Positions 43,107 through 51,289 of a stretch of 64,000 bases of DNA are shown here, piece after piece. Source of the DNA: DASPNM01 sp035626515 (lineage in GTDB: Bacteria > Bacteroidota > Bacteroidia > Chitinophagales > Chitinophagaceae); assembly GCA_035626515.1 (NCBI GenBank), contig DASPNM010000029.1, positions 62,001 through 126,000 of the forward strand. The letters are read 5' to 3'. Both the position numbers and the translations under genes were made by a program. Position 1 is the first letter of the stretch. Every line of letters starts with the position of its first letter. The notes below the pieces were generated by a model. That model searched no databases. It was not told where the DNA came from and saw only the letters and a program-made list of their open reading frames with translations.

Positions 43107-45629
43107 ATGCAAGCACGCCTTATCCTCGTATTAACAGTTATTTTAACAAGCCTGCAGGTTTTCGCTCAGCGCGATACTACCAGGCGTTCGTCGCCTTCCG
43201 GCAGCGGACCGCGTCCGTATTCTGAAGTGATTACCGAGAAAGCCCGCACCGACGAAGGGCTGTTTCGCGTGCACCGCGTCGAGGATCGCTGGTATTTCGA
43301 GATCCCGGATACGTTACTGGGTCGCGACATTATGGTGGTGAACCGCATAGCGAAATCTTCGGTAAATGCGCCCAAAAGTTTTGGAGGTTACGCCGGGGAC
43401 CAGATCAACGAATCGGTCATTCGTTTCGACAAGGGGCCGAATAACAAGATCTATTTGAAAAGCGTGTCGTACACCACGATTTCCCGGGACTCATCCCAGC
43501 CCATGTACCAGGCGGTAATGAACTCGAACCTTCAGCCGATCTCTGCTGCGTTCGACATCCGCGCAATTTCGAAGGACTCTGCGGGATCGGTGATCGACAT
43601 GACGGACTACCTTAACAGCGACAACGACGTGATCGCATTCATCTCGGGTAGCTCTTCAGCCGCCACCAGCGTTTTGCTGAACAAATCTTCGTTTCAGGCG
43701 GGGAACCTGCAGAATGACAAATCATACATTGCCAGCATCCGGTCGTTTCCGATGAACATCGAAGTAAGCACGGTGAAAACGTATTCCAAGACGAGCGGGA
43801 TGACGATCGGCATGCCCGCCGCCTCGCCGGGAAGCCAGAGCAACATCACACTTCAGATCAACAACTCCTTCGTGCTGCTGCCCGCGGTACCGATGCAGCA
43901 GCGATTTTATGACCGGCGCGTGGGATATTATTATCGCAGCTACACGGATTATGATGCAAATCCTCAGGGGGTGGAGCAGAACAGCATGATCGTCCGCTGG
44001 CGCCTGGAGCCTCGTGACGAAGACTGGGCGAAGTACAGGCGCGGGGAGCTGGTGGAGCCGAAAAAACCCATCATCTTTTACATTGACCCCGCAACGCCGA
44101 AGAAATGGATTCCCTACCTCATCCAGGGCGTGAACGACTGGCAGCGCGCGTTCGAGAAAGCTGGATTCAAGAATGCCATCATCGGTAAAGAGGCGCCTGC
44201 AAACGACCCCGAATGGAGCCTGGAAGATTCACGGTATTCGGCATTTGTCTATAAACCCTCCGCTATCGAGAATGCGTACGGGCCAAGCGTGACAGATCCT
44301 CGCAGCGGCGAAATTCTCGAGAGCCATATTGGATGGTTTCACAATGTAATGAAGCTGTTGCGCGACTGGTACTTTGTGCAGGCGGCTGCCGTGGATCCGA
44401 GAGCGCGCAAAATGAAGTTCGACGACGAGCTGATGGGCCAGCTGATACGTTTCGTGGCTGCGCATGAAGTGGGTCACACTTTGGGATTGCAGCACAACTG
44501 GGGCTCAAGCGCCACCGTGCCGGTTGAAAAGCTGCGCGACAAGGCGTGGGTAGAAGCAAACGGGCACACGCCTTCGATCATGGACTACGCACGTTTCAAT
44601 TACGTGGCGCAGCCCGAAGACAATATCGGGCCCGCGGGGATTTTTCCAAGAATCGGTGACTACGACATTTGGGCGATCGAGTGGGGGTACAGGCTGTTCC
44701 CGGAATTCAAATCACCGCAAGAAGAAAAAGCTCACCTCAACCGCTGGACCATTGAGAGATTGAAGGATCGGAGGCTGTGGTTCGGCTTCCAGGGAAATCC
44801 TGATGATCCGCGCTCGCAAAACGAAGATCTTGGAGACGATGCTGTGAAGGCAAGCGAATACGGTGTTCGAAATCTACAGCGTATTCTTCCGAATCTGCCC
44901 GAATGGACCCGCGAGCCGCACGAAGATTACAGCAACCTCGAGAACATGTACAATCAGGTCCGGGACCAGTTCACCCGCTACATGGGCCATGCGGCCAAGT
45001 ACGTGGGGGGTATCTACGAAACGCCGCGTTCGGTAGAGGAGGAGGGGGCTGTGTTCGAACCCGTACCGCAGGCAAAGCAGCGCGAGGCGATCGAGTTTCT
45101 CGGCAAGCAAATATTTACAACACCCAACTGGTTGCTGCGTCCCGAGATATTTGAGAAGACAGGGGCCAGCGGATTGACCGTCGTGGGCAGCATACAGGAT
45201 TTCGTACTTCGCACTCTTTTCAGCGCGCGCACATTGAACAACCTGGTGAAGGCTGAAGCCGAGCGCGGGGCCGAAGCGTATCAGCTCACAGAGTTCTTTT
45301 CAGATATCAGGAAGCAGATTTGGTCCGAAATAGCCGCGCGCAAGCCAGTGGATATTTACCGGCGGGCACTGCAGAAATCATATGTAAATATGCTAAGCTC
45401 TCTTATTTCGCCCCCGGCTCAACCCGCTGGTTTTACGCTCGGTGGCATCAGTCTCGTGAGCAGCTCGACAAATGACAAATCCGACGTGCGCAGCGTGGTT
45501 CGGGCTCACCTGGGCGCTCTGCGGGCCGAGCTGAACGCAGCGGCGGCAGCGACTCACGATGTAATGACGAGATACCACCTGCAGGACCTTGTAAAAAGAA
45601 TAGACAAAGCGCTGGATCCGAAGAATTAA
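43107..45629 (+). CDS. Zinc-dependent metalloprotease (DUF5117/DUF4953 type), secreted
   Basis: An 840-residue secreted metallopeptidase. Signal about 1-20. The N-terminal part (about 30-300) fits DUF5117/DUF5118. The catalytic region has the extended zinc motif HEVGHTLGLQH (453-463), a metzincin-style HEXXHXXGXXH. The C-terminal half (DUF4953-like) holds SIMDYARFNYVAQPED. Substrate unknown. It lies between the IF-3 block and the L35/L20 genes. Confidence 0.9.
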   Translation: MQARLILVLTVILTSLQVFAQRDTTRRSSPSGSGPRPYSEVITEKARTDEGLFRVHRVEDRWYFEIPDTLLGRDIMVVNRIAKSSVNAPKSFGGYAGDQINESVIRFDKGPNNKIYLKSVSYTTISRDSSQPMYQAVMNSNLQPISAAFDIRAISKDSAGSVIDMTDYLNSDNDVIAFISGSSSAATSVLLNKSSFQAGNLQNDKSYIASIRSFPMNIEVSTVKTYSKTSGMTIGMPAASPGSQSNITLQINNSFVLLPAVPMQQRFYDRRVGYYYRSYTDYDANPQGVEQNSMIVRWRLEPRDEDWAKYRRGELVEPKKPIIFYIDPATPKKWIPYLIQGVNDWQRAFEKAGFKNAIIGKEAPANDPEWSLEDSRYSAFVYKPSAIENAYGPSVTDPRSGEILESHIGWFHNVMKLLRDWYFVQAAAVDPRARKMKFDDELMGQLIRFVAAHEVGHTLGLQHNWGSSATVPVEKLRDKAWVEANGHTPSIMDYARFNYVAQPEDNIGPAGIFPRIGDYDIWAIEWGYRLFPEFKSPQEEKAHLNRWTIERLKDRRLWFGFQGNPDDPRSQNEDLGDDAVKASEYGVRNLQRILPNLPEWTREPHEDYSNLENMYNQVRDQFTRYMGHAAKYVGGIYETPRSVEEEGAVFEPVPQAKQREAIEFLGKQIFTTPNWLLRPEIFEKTGASGLTVVGSIQDFVLRTLFSARTLNNLVKAEAERGAEAYQLTEFFSDIRKQIWSEIAARKPVDIYRRALQKSYVNMLSSLISPPAQPAGFTLGGISLVSSSTNDKSDVRSVVRAHLGALRAELNAAAAATHDVMTRYHLQDLVKRIDKALDPKN

Positions 45630-45684
45630 CAATAAGCAATTCCCGTTATCATTCGGGATGGCTTGCTAATTCGCCATCAGAACC

Positions 45685-45692
45685 TATCTTTG
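45685..45692 (+). promoter_or_regulatory. Promoter of rpmI-rplT (-33 and -7)
   Basis: TATCTTTG is a perfect -7 box. A TTG at 45663-45665 lies 19 bp upstream, the best-spaced -33/-7 pair in the window. The predicted start of transcription is about 45697. Confidence 0.65.
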
Positions 45693-45695
45693 CGG

Positions 45696-45719
45696 CCCGT
45701 TAATTACGGGTCGCTCTTT
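45696..45719 (+). terminator. Terminator-like hairpin at the rpmI transcription start
   Basis: CCCGT / ACGGG with loop TAATT is followed by TCGCTCTTTTT. It probably ends the upstream metalloprotease transcript. It sits right at the predicted start of the rpmI transcript, so it cannot easily attenuate that one. Confidence 0.45.
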
Positions 45720-45753
45720 TTCAGCCCGCCCGGCGGCGGCAAAATTTCCTGAA

Positions 45754-45789
45754 GAGGTTCGAAAAGGGTCCCCCGGTGGGGAACGCCTC
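45754..45789 (+). promoter_or_regulatory. Structured leader of rpmI-rplT (possible L20 autoregulation)
   Basis: GAGGTTC (45754-45760) can pair with GAACGCCTC (45781-45789), with an inner C-rich/G-rich hairpin (CCCC GGT GGGG). L20 autoregulates its operon through leader structures in other bacteria. No known consensus was matched here; regulation is inference. Confidence 0.35.
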
Positions 45790-45816
45790 AAGGGGGTCAT
45801 TTATAATACTCAGGCA

Positions 45817-46014
45817 ATGCCTAAAGTCAAGACGAACTCCAGTGCCAAGAAAAGATTCAAGGTAACCGGCACGGGCAAGATCACGCACCAGAAGAGTTTC
45901 CGGCGTCACATTCTGACGAAAAAATCCAAGAAGCGTAAGCGCAACCTGCGCAAGGACGGCGAAGTATCGAAGGCCAACCTCGACTTCGTAAGACGCCTGC
46001 TTCGCCTGAAATAA
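45817..46014 (+). CDS. rpmI: Ribosomal protein L35
   Basis: A 65-residue very basic protein of the large ribosomal subunit. MPKVKTNSSAKKRFKVTGTG and the HQKSFRRHILTKKSKKRKRNL segment are diagnostic. It precedes rplT by 45 bp, and the spacer contains a 7-bp repeat. It is preceded by its own promoter and a structured leader rather than directly by infC. Confidence 0.97.
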   Translation: MPKVKTNSSAKKRFKVTGTGKITHQKSFRRHILTKKSKKRKRNLRKDGEVSKANLDFVRRLLRLK

Positions 46015-46024
46015 CCCGGAATTT

Positions 46025-46052
46025 AAACTCTAAACACTCAACTCTAAACTCA
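46025..46052. repeat. Four-copy 7-bp tract between rpmI and rplT
   Basis: aaactct, aaacact, caactct and aaactca follow each other without gaps. The same kind of unit is found at 53666-53686. Confidence 0.7.
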
Positions 46053-46059
46053 TTCAGAT

Positions 46060-46422
46060 ATGCCTCGTTCAGTCAACGCAGTCGCCAGCAAGGCCCGCCG
46101 CAAGCGCATTCTCAAACAGGCCAAAGGGTTTTACGGCAAACGTAAAAACGTCTACACGGTCGCAAAGAACGTCGTAGAAAAAGGGATGACCTACATGTAT
46201 GTGGGTCGTAAACTGAAAAAGCGGGAATACCGCAGGCTTTGGATCGCCCGGATCAACGCGGCGGTTCGCGCGGAAGGTTTGACCTATTCCGAGTTCATCA
46301 ACAAATTGCAGAAGGCCGGGATAGACCTCGACCGCAAAATACTGGCCGACATGGCGATGAATAACCCGGATGTTTTCAAGAACCTGGTTGATTCGCTAGG
46401 GAAAAGTCAGGAAAGTCAGTAA
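46060..46422 (+). CDS. rplT: Ribosomal protein L20
   Basis: A 120-residue large-subunit assembly protein. PRSVNAVASKARRKRILKQAK, then GFYGKRKNVYTVAKN and the C-domain KAGIDLDRKILADMA are typical; in other bacteria it also represses its own operon. The body matches the family length of about 114-117. The last six residues KSQESQ are encoded by 9-bp repeat units that continue past the stop codon, so the C-terminus is extended by repeat DNA. Confidence 0.97.
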   Translation: MPRSVNAVASKARRKRILKQAKGFYGKRKNVYTVAKNVVEKGMTYMYVGRKLKKREYRRLWIARINAAVRAEGLTYSEFINKLQKAGIDLDRKILADMAMNNPDVFKNLVDSLGKSQESQ

Positions 46423-46437
46423 AGTCGGGAAAGTCAA
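46402..46437. repeat. Four-copy 9-bp tract spanning the rplT stop codon
   Basis: aaaagtcag, gaaagtcag, taaagtcgg and gaaagtcaa follow each other without gaps. The TAA stop is the first three bases of the third unit. Related GAAGTCGG units continue to about 46450. Confidence 0.7.
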
Positions 46438-46488
46438 TCAGGGAAGTCGGAAGTACAGGGTCCACAAACAGAAACCCCACAAACAGAA

Positions 46489-46540
46489 ACCCATTGTCAC
46501 GCTGCGTTGGTCGGGGCGCGACAATGGGTCTACTTTTTTT
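46489..46540 (+). terminator. Intrinsic terminator after rplT
   Basis: A 10-bp perfect stem ACCCATTGTC / GACAATGGGT with a 21-base loop is followed by CTACTTTTTTT. Confidence 0.75.
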
Positions 46541-46560
46541 CACTACAAGGTTTCTGCCTG

Positions 46561-47562
46561 TCAACGGCTAACTGCAAACGAAATCTTTGCGACCGGAGCG
46601 GATCCCGTCCTTACTACGAGCAGATAGCTTCCGTTTTGCAGCGATCCGGTATTGACAACGGTTTCGCTGCGCTGCAGCAGTTGTTCCTGGTACACGAGTG
46701 CGCCACCTGCGTTGTAGACAGACAGCGTGCCGTCCACCGGCCTGTGCCAGTTTACCGTCATGCGGGCGGACGCCGGGTTCGGGAAGGCCGAAATGGTAAG
46801 CTGCTTCTGATCCATCTTCACCCGGACGATGTGCGAGTAAGTCGTTTCACCTGCTCTTCCGACCAGCTTCAATCTGTAGAGATTTTCGGAGGCCGGCTGG
46901 TGGTCGGTGAACGTATAGCTTATATCATTGCCGGCCAGTCCGGAAGCGGGAATTGTTTGGAGATCCTGCCACTGACCGTTCACGCTCCGCTGGACGGTGT
47001 ACAAATCATTGTCGGAGTCCTGGGTGACTTTCCACTTCAGCAAAACGGTATTGCTTAATATCGTATAAGTAAAATAATGCAGCTTCACCGGAAGCGTTCC
47101 GGAATTGAAGCCGGTGCCGGGGACCCCGGGAGTGCTTTGGCCGGTGGAGGAGCTGGCATACAAAGGGCCCGAAAGATTCCCGTCGTTCTGTCCATTGTAC
47201 TTCGTAACAGTACCAAGAATAATGAGCTCTGAGCTGGTTCCACTCGAAGTTATCTGTCCGCCGGAGTAGACGTTTACTATGCTGGTGCCCGATACGTCAA
47301 GCTTGCCCGAAGGATCAAAATCCAGTGTACCATTCACCTTAATGATCAGGGTTGGATAGGGAAGCGCATAGACAGTTCCTTTGATGCTGATGGTCTGACC
47401 AACCGGTATCCGCACCTCGTCACCGCTGACCGGGACGCCGGAAGGGCTCCAGTTGCTCGGATTACTCCAGCCGGTTCCGGAATTTCCAACAACTGTTTTG
47501 ATGGCGGCACGGACGGAGGAGATACAAAGGATGCAAAAGAGGGCGAGTAAAAATTTTCTCAT
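46561..47562 (-). CDS. T9SS type A sorting-domain protein with G8-like front
   Basis: A 333-residue secreted protein. Signal about 1-19. Residues about 28-120 (GWSNPSNWSPSGVPVSGDEVRI, then GTLDFDPSGKLDVSG) resemble the G8-like beta repeat often found in Bacteroidota surface proteins. A fibronectin-like stretch follows (about 160-245). The C-terminal ~80 residues (ISAFPNPASARMTVNWHRP, then NAGGALVYQEQL and NGSYLLVVRTG) are a type A sorting signal for the type IX secretion system. It is exported and may be surface-anchored. Confidence 0.88.
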   Translation of the reverse strand: MRKFLLALFCILCISSVRAAIKTVVGNSGTGWSNPSNWSPSGVPVSGDEVRIPVGQTISIKGTVYALPYPTLIIKVNGTLDFDPSGKLDVSGTSIVNVYSGGQITSSGTSSELIILGTVTKYNGQNDGNLSGPLYASSSTGQSTPGVPGTGFNSGTLPVKLHYFTYTILSNTVLLKWKVTQDSDNDLYTVQRSVNGQWQDLQTIPASGLAGNDISYTFTDHQPASENLYRLKLVGRAGETTYSHIVRVKMDQKQLTISAFPNPASARMTVNWHRPVDGTLSVYNAGGALVYQEQLLQRSETVVNTGSLQNGSYLLVVRTGSAPVAKISFAVSR

Positions 47563-47587
47563 AGCGCGACTTTTTTTTTGGTAGCGG

Positions 47588-47595
47588 CAAAAGTA
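47588..47595 (-). promoter_or_regulatory. -7 promoter box of the T9SS cargo gene
   Basis: The reverse strand reads TACTTTTG (TAnnTTTG), 25 bases before the ATG at 47562. Confidence 0.45.
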
Positions 47596-47706
47596 AACCG
47601 CGGCTGGTTAACCGCCGCCATTTATTTTATACACATGGTGTTGAAATACGATATCGCGGCCCGTAATCAATTTCTGCCCTTGTAAGTTTTGCAACTTCCG
47701 ACGTTA

Positions 47707-47714
47707 TACATTTG
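47707..47714 (+). promoter_or_regulatory. -7 promoter box of the arginine decarboxylase gene
   Basis: TACATTTG matches TAnnTTTG, about 40 bases before ATG 47756. Confidence 0.5.
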
Positions 47715-47755
47715 CATGGTTTAAATAATCTGACGTGCCGCTGCCGCAGCCTTTA

Positions 47756-49150
47756 ATGACGAACTCGTACGAAGACCTCGTCAAGCAGACATTCAACTTT
47801 CCGCAGGAGGGATTTTCTGTGGAAGAAGGAAACCTTTATTTCAACGAACTCGACCTGAAGGCGCTCATCAAAAAGTATGGAACGCCCATGAAGCTGAGTT
47901 ACCTCCCGAAGATCGGGATGCAGATCCGGAAGGCAAAACAGATGTTCCAAACGGCATTCAAGAAGCACAAATACGAGGGAAAATATTTTTACTGCTACTG
48001 CACCAAGAGCTCGCATTTCGCCTACGTGATTGAAGAAGCGCTGAAGCACGAAATTCACGTGGAAACCTCCTACGCCTACGACATCGAGATTATTAAAAAG
48101 CTGTATCAGAAAAAGCGGATTACGAAAGATGCCTACATTATCTGCAACGGATTTAAACAAAAAGGATATACGCGCCGCATCGCCAGCCTGATCAATGCAG
48201 GTTTTTCCAACGTGATCCCGGTACTCGACAACAAGGAAGAGCTGCGGGAATATGCCAAGGCGGTACGCGTCCCCTTCAAGCTGGGAATCCGGGTAGCTGC
48301 CGAAGAAGAGCCTACTTTTCCTTTTTATACCTCGCGCCTTGGCATCCGCGCCAAGGACATCCTGGAATTTTACGTAGACCGGATTGAAGGTTACGAGAGC
48401 AGATTCCAGCTGAAAATGCTCCACATTTTCCTGAATAAAGGCATCAAGGATGACATTTATTACTGGAGCGAGCTGAACAAGATCATCAATCTCTACTGCC
48501 AGTTGAAAAAGATCTGCCCGGAGCTCGATTCGATCAACATTGGCGGGGGTTTCCCGATCAAGCATTCGCTCGGGTTCGAGTACGACTACCAGTTCATGAT
48601 TAATGAGATCGTCGGTAATATCAAGACCGCGTGCAAAAAAGCAAAAGTGCCGATGCCGCATATTTTCACGGAATTCGGCAGTTTCACCGTGGGGGAGAGC
48701 ATGGCGCACATCTACAGCGTGGTGGCCCAGAAAGTGCAGAACGACCGCGAGACCTGGTACATGATCGATTCATCCTTTATTACTACGCTTCCCGATACCT
48801 GGGGAATCGGGGAAAAGTTCCTGATGCTTCCGATCAACAAATGGGATCAGGAATACCAGCGCGTCGTACTTGGCGGCATGACCTGCGACAGCCACGATTA
48901 TTATGATTCAGAAGAGCACATCAACGAAGTCTTCCTTCCGAAGATCAGTGAAGGCGAGCCTCTCTATGTCGGATTTTTTCATACGGGCGCCTACCAGGAT
49001 CAGATAAGCGGTTACGGGGGGATCAAGCATTGCCTGATCCCTTCGCCCAAGCACGTCATTGTCGGGCACGACAAAAATGGGAAGCTGGTAGATTGGCTGC
49101 AATCGAAGCAGCAGAGCGCTCAGAGCATGCTCAAAATCCTTGGATACTGA
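47756..49150 (+). CDS. Arginine decarboxylase-like PLP enzyme (fold type III)
   Basis: A 464-residue enzyme of the ornithine/DAP/arginine decarboxylase fold. The PLP lysine is Lys84 in FYCYCTKSSHFAYV (family form YAVKAN); other landmarks are NIGGGFPIKHSLGFE and GMTCDSHDYYDS with the catalytic Cys. This short form is annotated as biosynthetic arginine decarboxylase in many Bacteroidota and would make agmatine for polyamine synthesis. The substrate is from family knowledge, not proven here. ATG 47756 is preferred over a GTG seven codons upstream. No other polyamine gene is adjacent. Confidence 0.82.
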   Translation: MTNSYEDLVKQTFNFPQEGFSVEEGNLYFNELDLKALIKKYGTPMKLSYLPKIGMQIRKAKQMFQTAFKKHKYEGKYFYCYCTKSSHFAYVIEEALKHEIHVETSYAYDIEIIKKLYQKKRITKDAYIICNGFKQKGYTRRIASLINAGFSNVIPVLDNKEELREYAKAVRVPFKLGIRVAAEEEPTFPFYTSRLGIRAKDILEFYVDRIEGYESRFQLKMLHIFLNKGIKDDIYYWSELNKIINLYCQLKKICPELDSINIGGGFPIKHSLGFEYDYQFMINEIVGNIKTACKKAKVPMPHIFTEFGSFTVGESMAHIYSVVAQKVQNDRETWYMIDSSFITTLPDTWGIGEKFLMLPINKWDQEYQRVVLGGMTCDSHDYYDSEEHINEVFLPKISEGEPLYVGFFHTGAYQDQISGYGGIKHCLIPSPKHVIVGHDKNGKLVDWLQSKQQSAQSMLKILGY

Positions 49151-49163
49151 TAAAAGGTTGCCA

Positions 49164-49499
49164 TCATTCTTCACGGGACCGCTTGTCGCGGGTACCTGAT
49201 ACGGGATGCGTTTTCGCAACCGGCCGCGTAGCGGCCGCTGTATCCGCCGGTGCACCAGCGGCGACCACACCCGCGTCTTTTCCAAGCACCGAATCCCTGA
49301 AGGGTTTCGCATCCACCCAGCCTGCATCCCGCGAGTTGATTTTTTCCATTTCGAGGAAACGCGGAGCCGGCGCTACGCTGTCCCTGCCGGGTTCAGCCTG
49401 CGGACCAAAGATCTTGCTGCTGTAATCTCTCGTTGTGGCACAGGCCGCGAGGAGGAGGAACAGAAGCGGCGCCGCTGGTAACAATCCCTGCAATTTCAT
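49164..49499 (-). CDS. Small lipoprotein of unknown function
   Basis: A 111-residue lipoprotein: lipobox LLLAAC (about Cys19), then an Ala/Asp/Arg-rich low-complexity mature part ending RDKRSREE. No family recognised. It converges with the decarboxylase gene, 13 bp apart. Coding reality is supported by the clear lipobox but not by homology. Confidence 0.6.
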   Translation of the reverse strand: MKLQGLLPAAPLLFLLLAACATTRDYSSKIFGPQAEPGRDSVAPAPRFLEMEKINSRDAGWVDAKPFRDSVLGKDAGVVAAGAPADTAAATRPVAKTHPVSGTRDKRSREE

Positions 49500-49584
49500 T
49501 GGGAGGAGTTTTATTTTTATCCGCTATACGACGAACGCCATTCGGGTTCAATTCATTTGCCACGAAATCTTAAAAAACATTTTT

Positions 49585-50040
49585 ATGAGATCTTTTTTCA
49601 TTGCCTTAACATCACTGCTGCTGCCGGCACTTTTGAAAGCCCAAACTGCGGAGGACTCCGTGAAGGCCGTAATAGAAAAGATGTTTAAATGCATGCAACG
49701 CTCCGATGCAGAGGGGCTGCGATCGGTGTTTGCAGACAGTGCAATATTGCAAACCATCTCCCGAAACAAGGAAGGAAAAGTGTTTGTACGCACCGACCGC
49801 AAGGACGATTTTATTGCCTTTGTCGGGAAACAGAACCCGGGTGCCGCCGATGAACGGATCAGCTTCGAAACCGTAAAGGTGGATGGCCCGCTGGCATTAG
49901 CCTGGACGCCCTACCAGTTTTATTTCAACGGGCAATTCAGTCACTGCGGGGTGAACTCTTTTCAGCTCGTCCGCCTGGAAGGGTTGTGGAAGATCCAGTA
50001 CCTGATTGATACGCGACGACGGAATCCGTGCGGGAACTGA
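49585..50040 (+). CDS. NTF2-like/lumazine-binding-type secreted protein
   Basis: A 151-residue secreted protein (signal about 1-19, ending LLKAQ) with an NTF2-like fold: VIEKMFKCMQRSDAEGLRSVF, then WTPYQFYFNGQFSHCGVNSF and LEGLWKIQYLIDTRRR. This pattern is annotated as 'putative lumazine-binding' or 'nuclear transport factor 2-like' in Bacteroidota; the ligand is unknown. ATG 49585 is chosen because the upstream 50 codons are non-homologous and overlap the divergent lipoprotein gene. A terminator follows. Confidence 0.78.
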   Translation: MRSFFIALTSLLLPALLKAQTAEDSVKAVIEKMFKCMQRSDAEGLRSVFADSAILQTISRNKEGKVFVRTDRKDDFIAFVGKQNPGAADERISFETVKVDGPLALAWTPYQFYFNGQFSHCGVNSFQLVRLEGLWKIQYLIDTRRRNPCGN

Positions 50041-50053
50041 GCGGAAAAAAAGG

Positions 50054-50079
50054 AAACCCCTCGTAGAAACGAGGGGTTT
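50054..50079. terminator. Bidirectional intrinsic terminator
   Basis: An 11-bp perfect stem AAACCCCTCGT / ACGAGGGGTTT, loop AGAA, lies between the convergent NTF2-like and Hsp20 genes. Confidence 0.75.
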
Positions 50080-50120
50080 AAACCAAAACCAACTGCTTAT
50101 GAGAAAACTCTTATTAGACG

Positions 50121-50564
50121 TTAGCTGATCTGAATTTCTTTCGCCGGTTCTTTGACCGGTTCCTTCCTGGGAAGGTTTAAGATCAACACTCCATTGATGT
50201 AACTGGCGTCGATCCGGGTTGCATCAACCGCCTCACTCAATGTGAAAGATCTCTTAAAACGCCGGGGTTCATATTCCTGCCTGATGAGTTTGCCTTTCGT
50301 TTCAGGACGGTCGTTTTTCCGCTCGCCGGAAATGGTCAGCAGGTTTTCTTCTACCCGGATAGAGAGCTCGTGCTTTTCGAATCCCGGCGCGAAGACCTCC
50401 ACCGAGAATTTATTTTCGAGCTCCACGATATTAACGGGAGCCGACTCATTTCGGTTCGTCAGCGGGAAGTCATTTTTGAAAAAGCCGGGGAGATCGGCAA
50501 ACAGCTCGTCGACTACGCGATTCAGGGAAGCTGCGGGCCGCCGGGTAAATTTTACGTGGGTCAT
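50121..50564 (-). CDS. Hsp20/alpha-crystallin small heat-shock protein
   Basis: A 147-residue chaperone that holds unfolded proteins. Short N-arm, then an alpha-crystallin domain (about 38-135: VNIVELENKFSVEVFAPGF, then IRVEENLLTISGERKN, then ASYINGVLILNLPRKEP). The C-terminal IxI-like EIQIS lies at the very end. No heat-shock (CIRCE or sigma-32-like) element was seen upstream. Confidence 0.92.
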   Translation of the reverse strand: MTHVKFTRRPAASLNRVVDELFADLPGFFKNDFPLTNRNESAPVNIVELENKFSVEVFAPGFEKHELSIRVEENLLTISGERKNDRPETKGKLIRQEYEPRRFKRSFTLSEAVDATRIDASYINGVLILNLPRKEPVKEPAKEIQIS

Positions 50565-50753
50565 GACTTTGATGTTTGGATTAAAAAATTTTTTTGATTT
50601 GTCCGAAATGTTTCATCCAAACCCGTACCATCAGGAATAACGCCGGGTTTCCCGGTACTCCGACTAGCTTTTTGTCACGCTGCGGATCACCAGCCGCCAG
50701 CTTTTCCGGAACGGTGCAAAAGCCGCTGCCAGAATTTCGGCGAACCTTTTCTT

Positions 50754-50761
50754 TATTTTTG
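50754..50761 (+). promoter_or_regulatory. -7 promoter box of the bacilliredoxin gene
   Basis: TATTTTTG matches TAnnTTTG, about 42 bases before ATG 50804. Confidence 0.5.
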
Positions 50762-50803
50762 CGTTTTAACCTTCAACGAATTCAAAACGTCAAATTCAAC
50801 AGC

Positions 50804-51238
50804 ATGTATCCGGAAGAAATAGTGATCCCTATGAAAGAAGAGCTCACGGAAAACGGGTTTTCCGAGCTGCTCACCCCTGAAGCAGTGGAAACGCAGCTGG
50901 CCCGGCCGGGCACCACCCTGGTGATGATCAATTCGGTTTGCGGCTGCTCCGCGGGCACGGCCCGGCCCGGAGTGCTGATGGCCGTGGCCAACGCTCCGGT
51001 GCGTCCGGACTATTTGACCACCAGTTTTGCGGGCTTCGATACGGAAGCGGTCCGGACCCTGCGTGAGCATCTGCAGCCATATCCCCCATCGTCGCCGTCC
51101 ATAGCGCTGTTCAAAAATGGCGAAGTGGTGCATTTCATCGAGCGTCACCAAATTGAAGGGAGGCCCGCATCGGTAATCGCCGCCAACCTGATCCAGGCCT
51201 TTCAGCAACACTGCACTCCGAGCACGGTAGAAGGCTGA
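50804..51238 (+). CDS. BrxA/BrxB-family bacilliredoxin
   Basis: A 144-residue thioredoxin-fold protein with the diagnostic CGC active site (INSVCGCSAGTARPG, about 46-60). In Bacillus these proteins remove bacillithiol from mixed disulfides. In Bacteroidota the thiol partner is not certain. ATG 50804 fits the family N-terminus (MYPEEIVIPMKEELTENGF), and the frame upstream is non-homologous. lgt follows 51 bp later. Confidence 0.92.
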   Translation: MYPEEIVIPMKEELTENGFSELLTPEAVETQLARPGTTLVMINSVCGCSAGTARPGVLMAVANAPVRPDYLTTSFAGFDTEAVRTLREHLQPYPPSSPSIALFKNGEVVHFIERHQIEGRPASVIAANLIQAFQQHCTPSTVEG

Positions 51239-51289
51239 GTGAACTATCAACAGTTCCTTATATTCGCCTTTTAACCAACTGTGGGTCGC

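Noticed and set aside
46464..46493. Two copies of ACAAACAGAAAC 15 bp apart after rplT
   Set aside because: Only two copies, partly overlapping the terminator stem; too little to call a repeat family or a CRISPR-like array.
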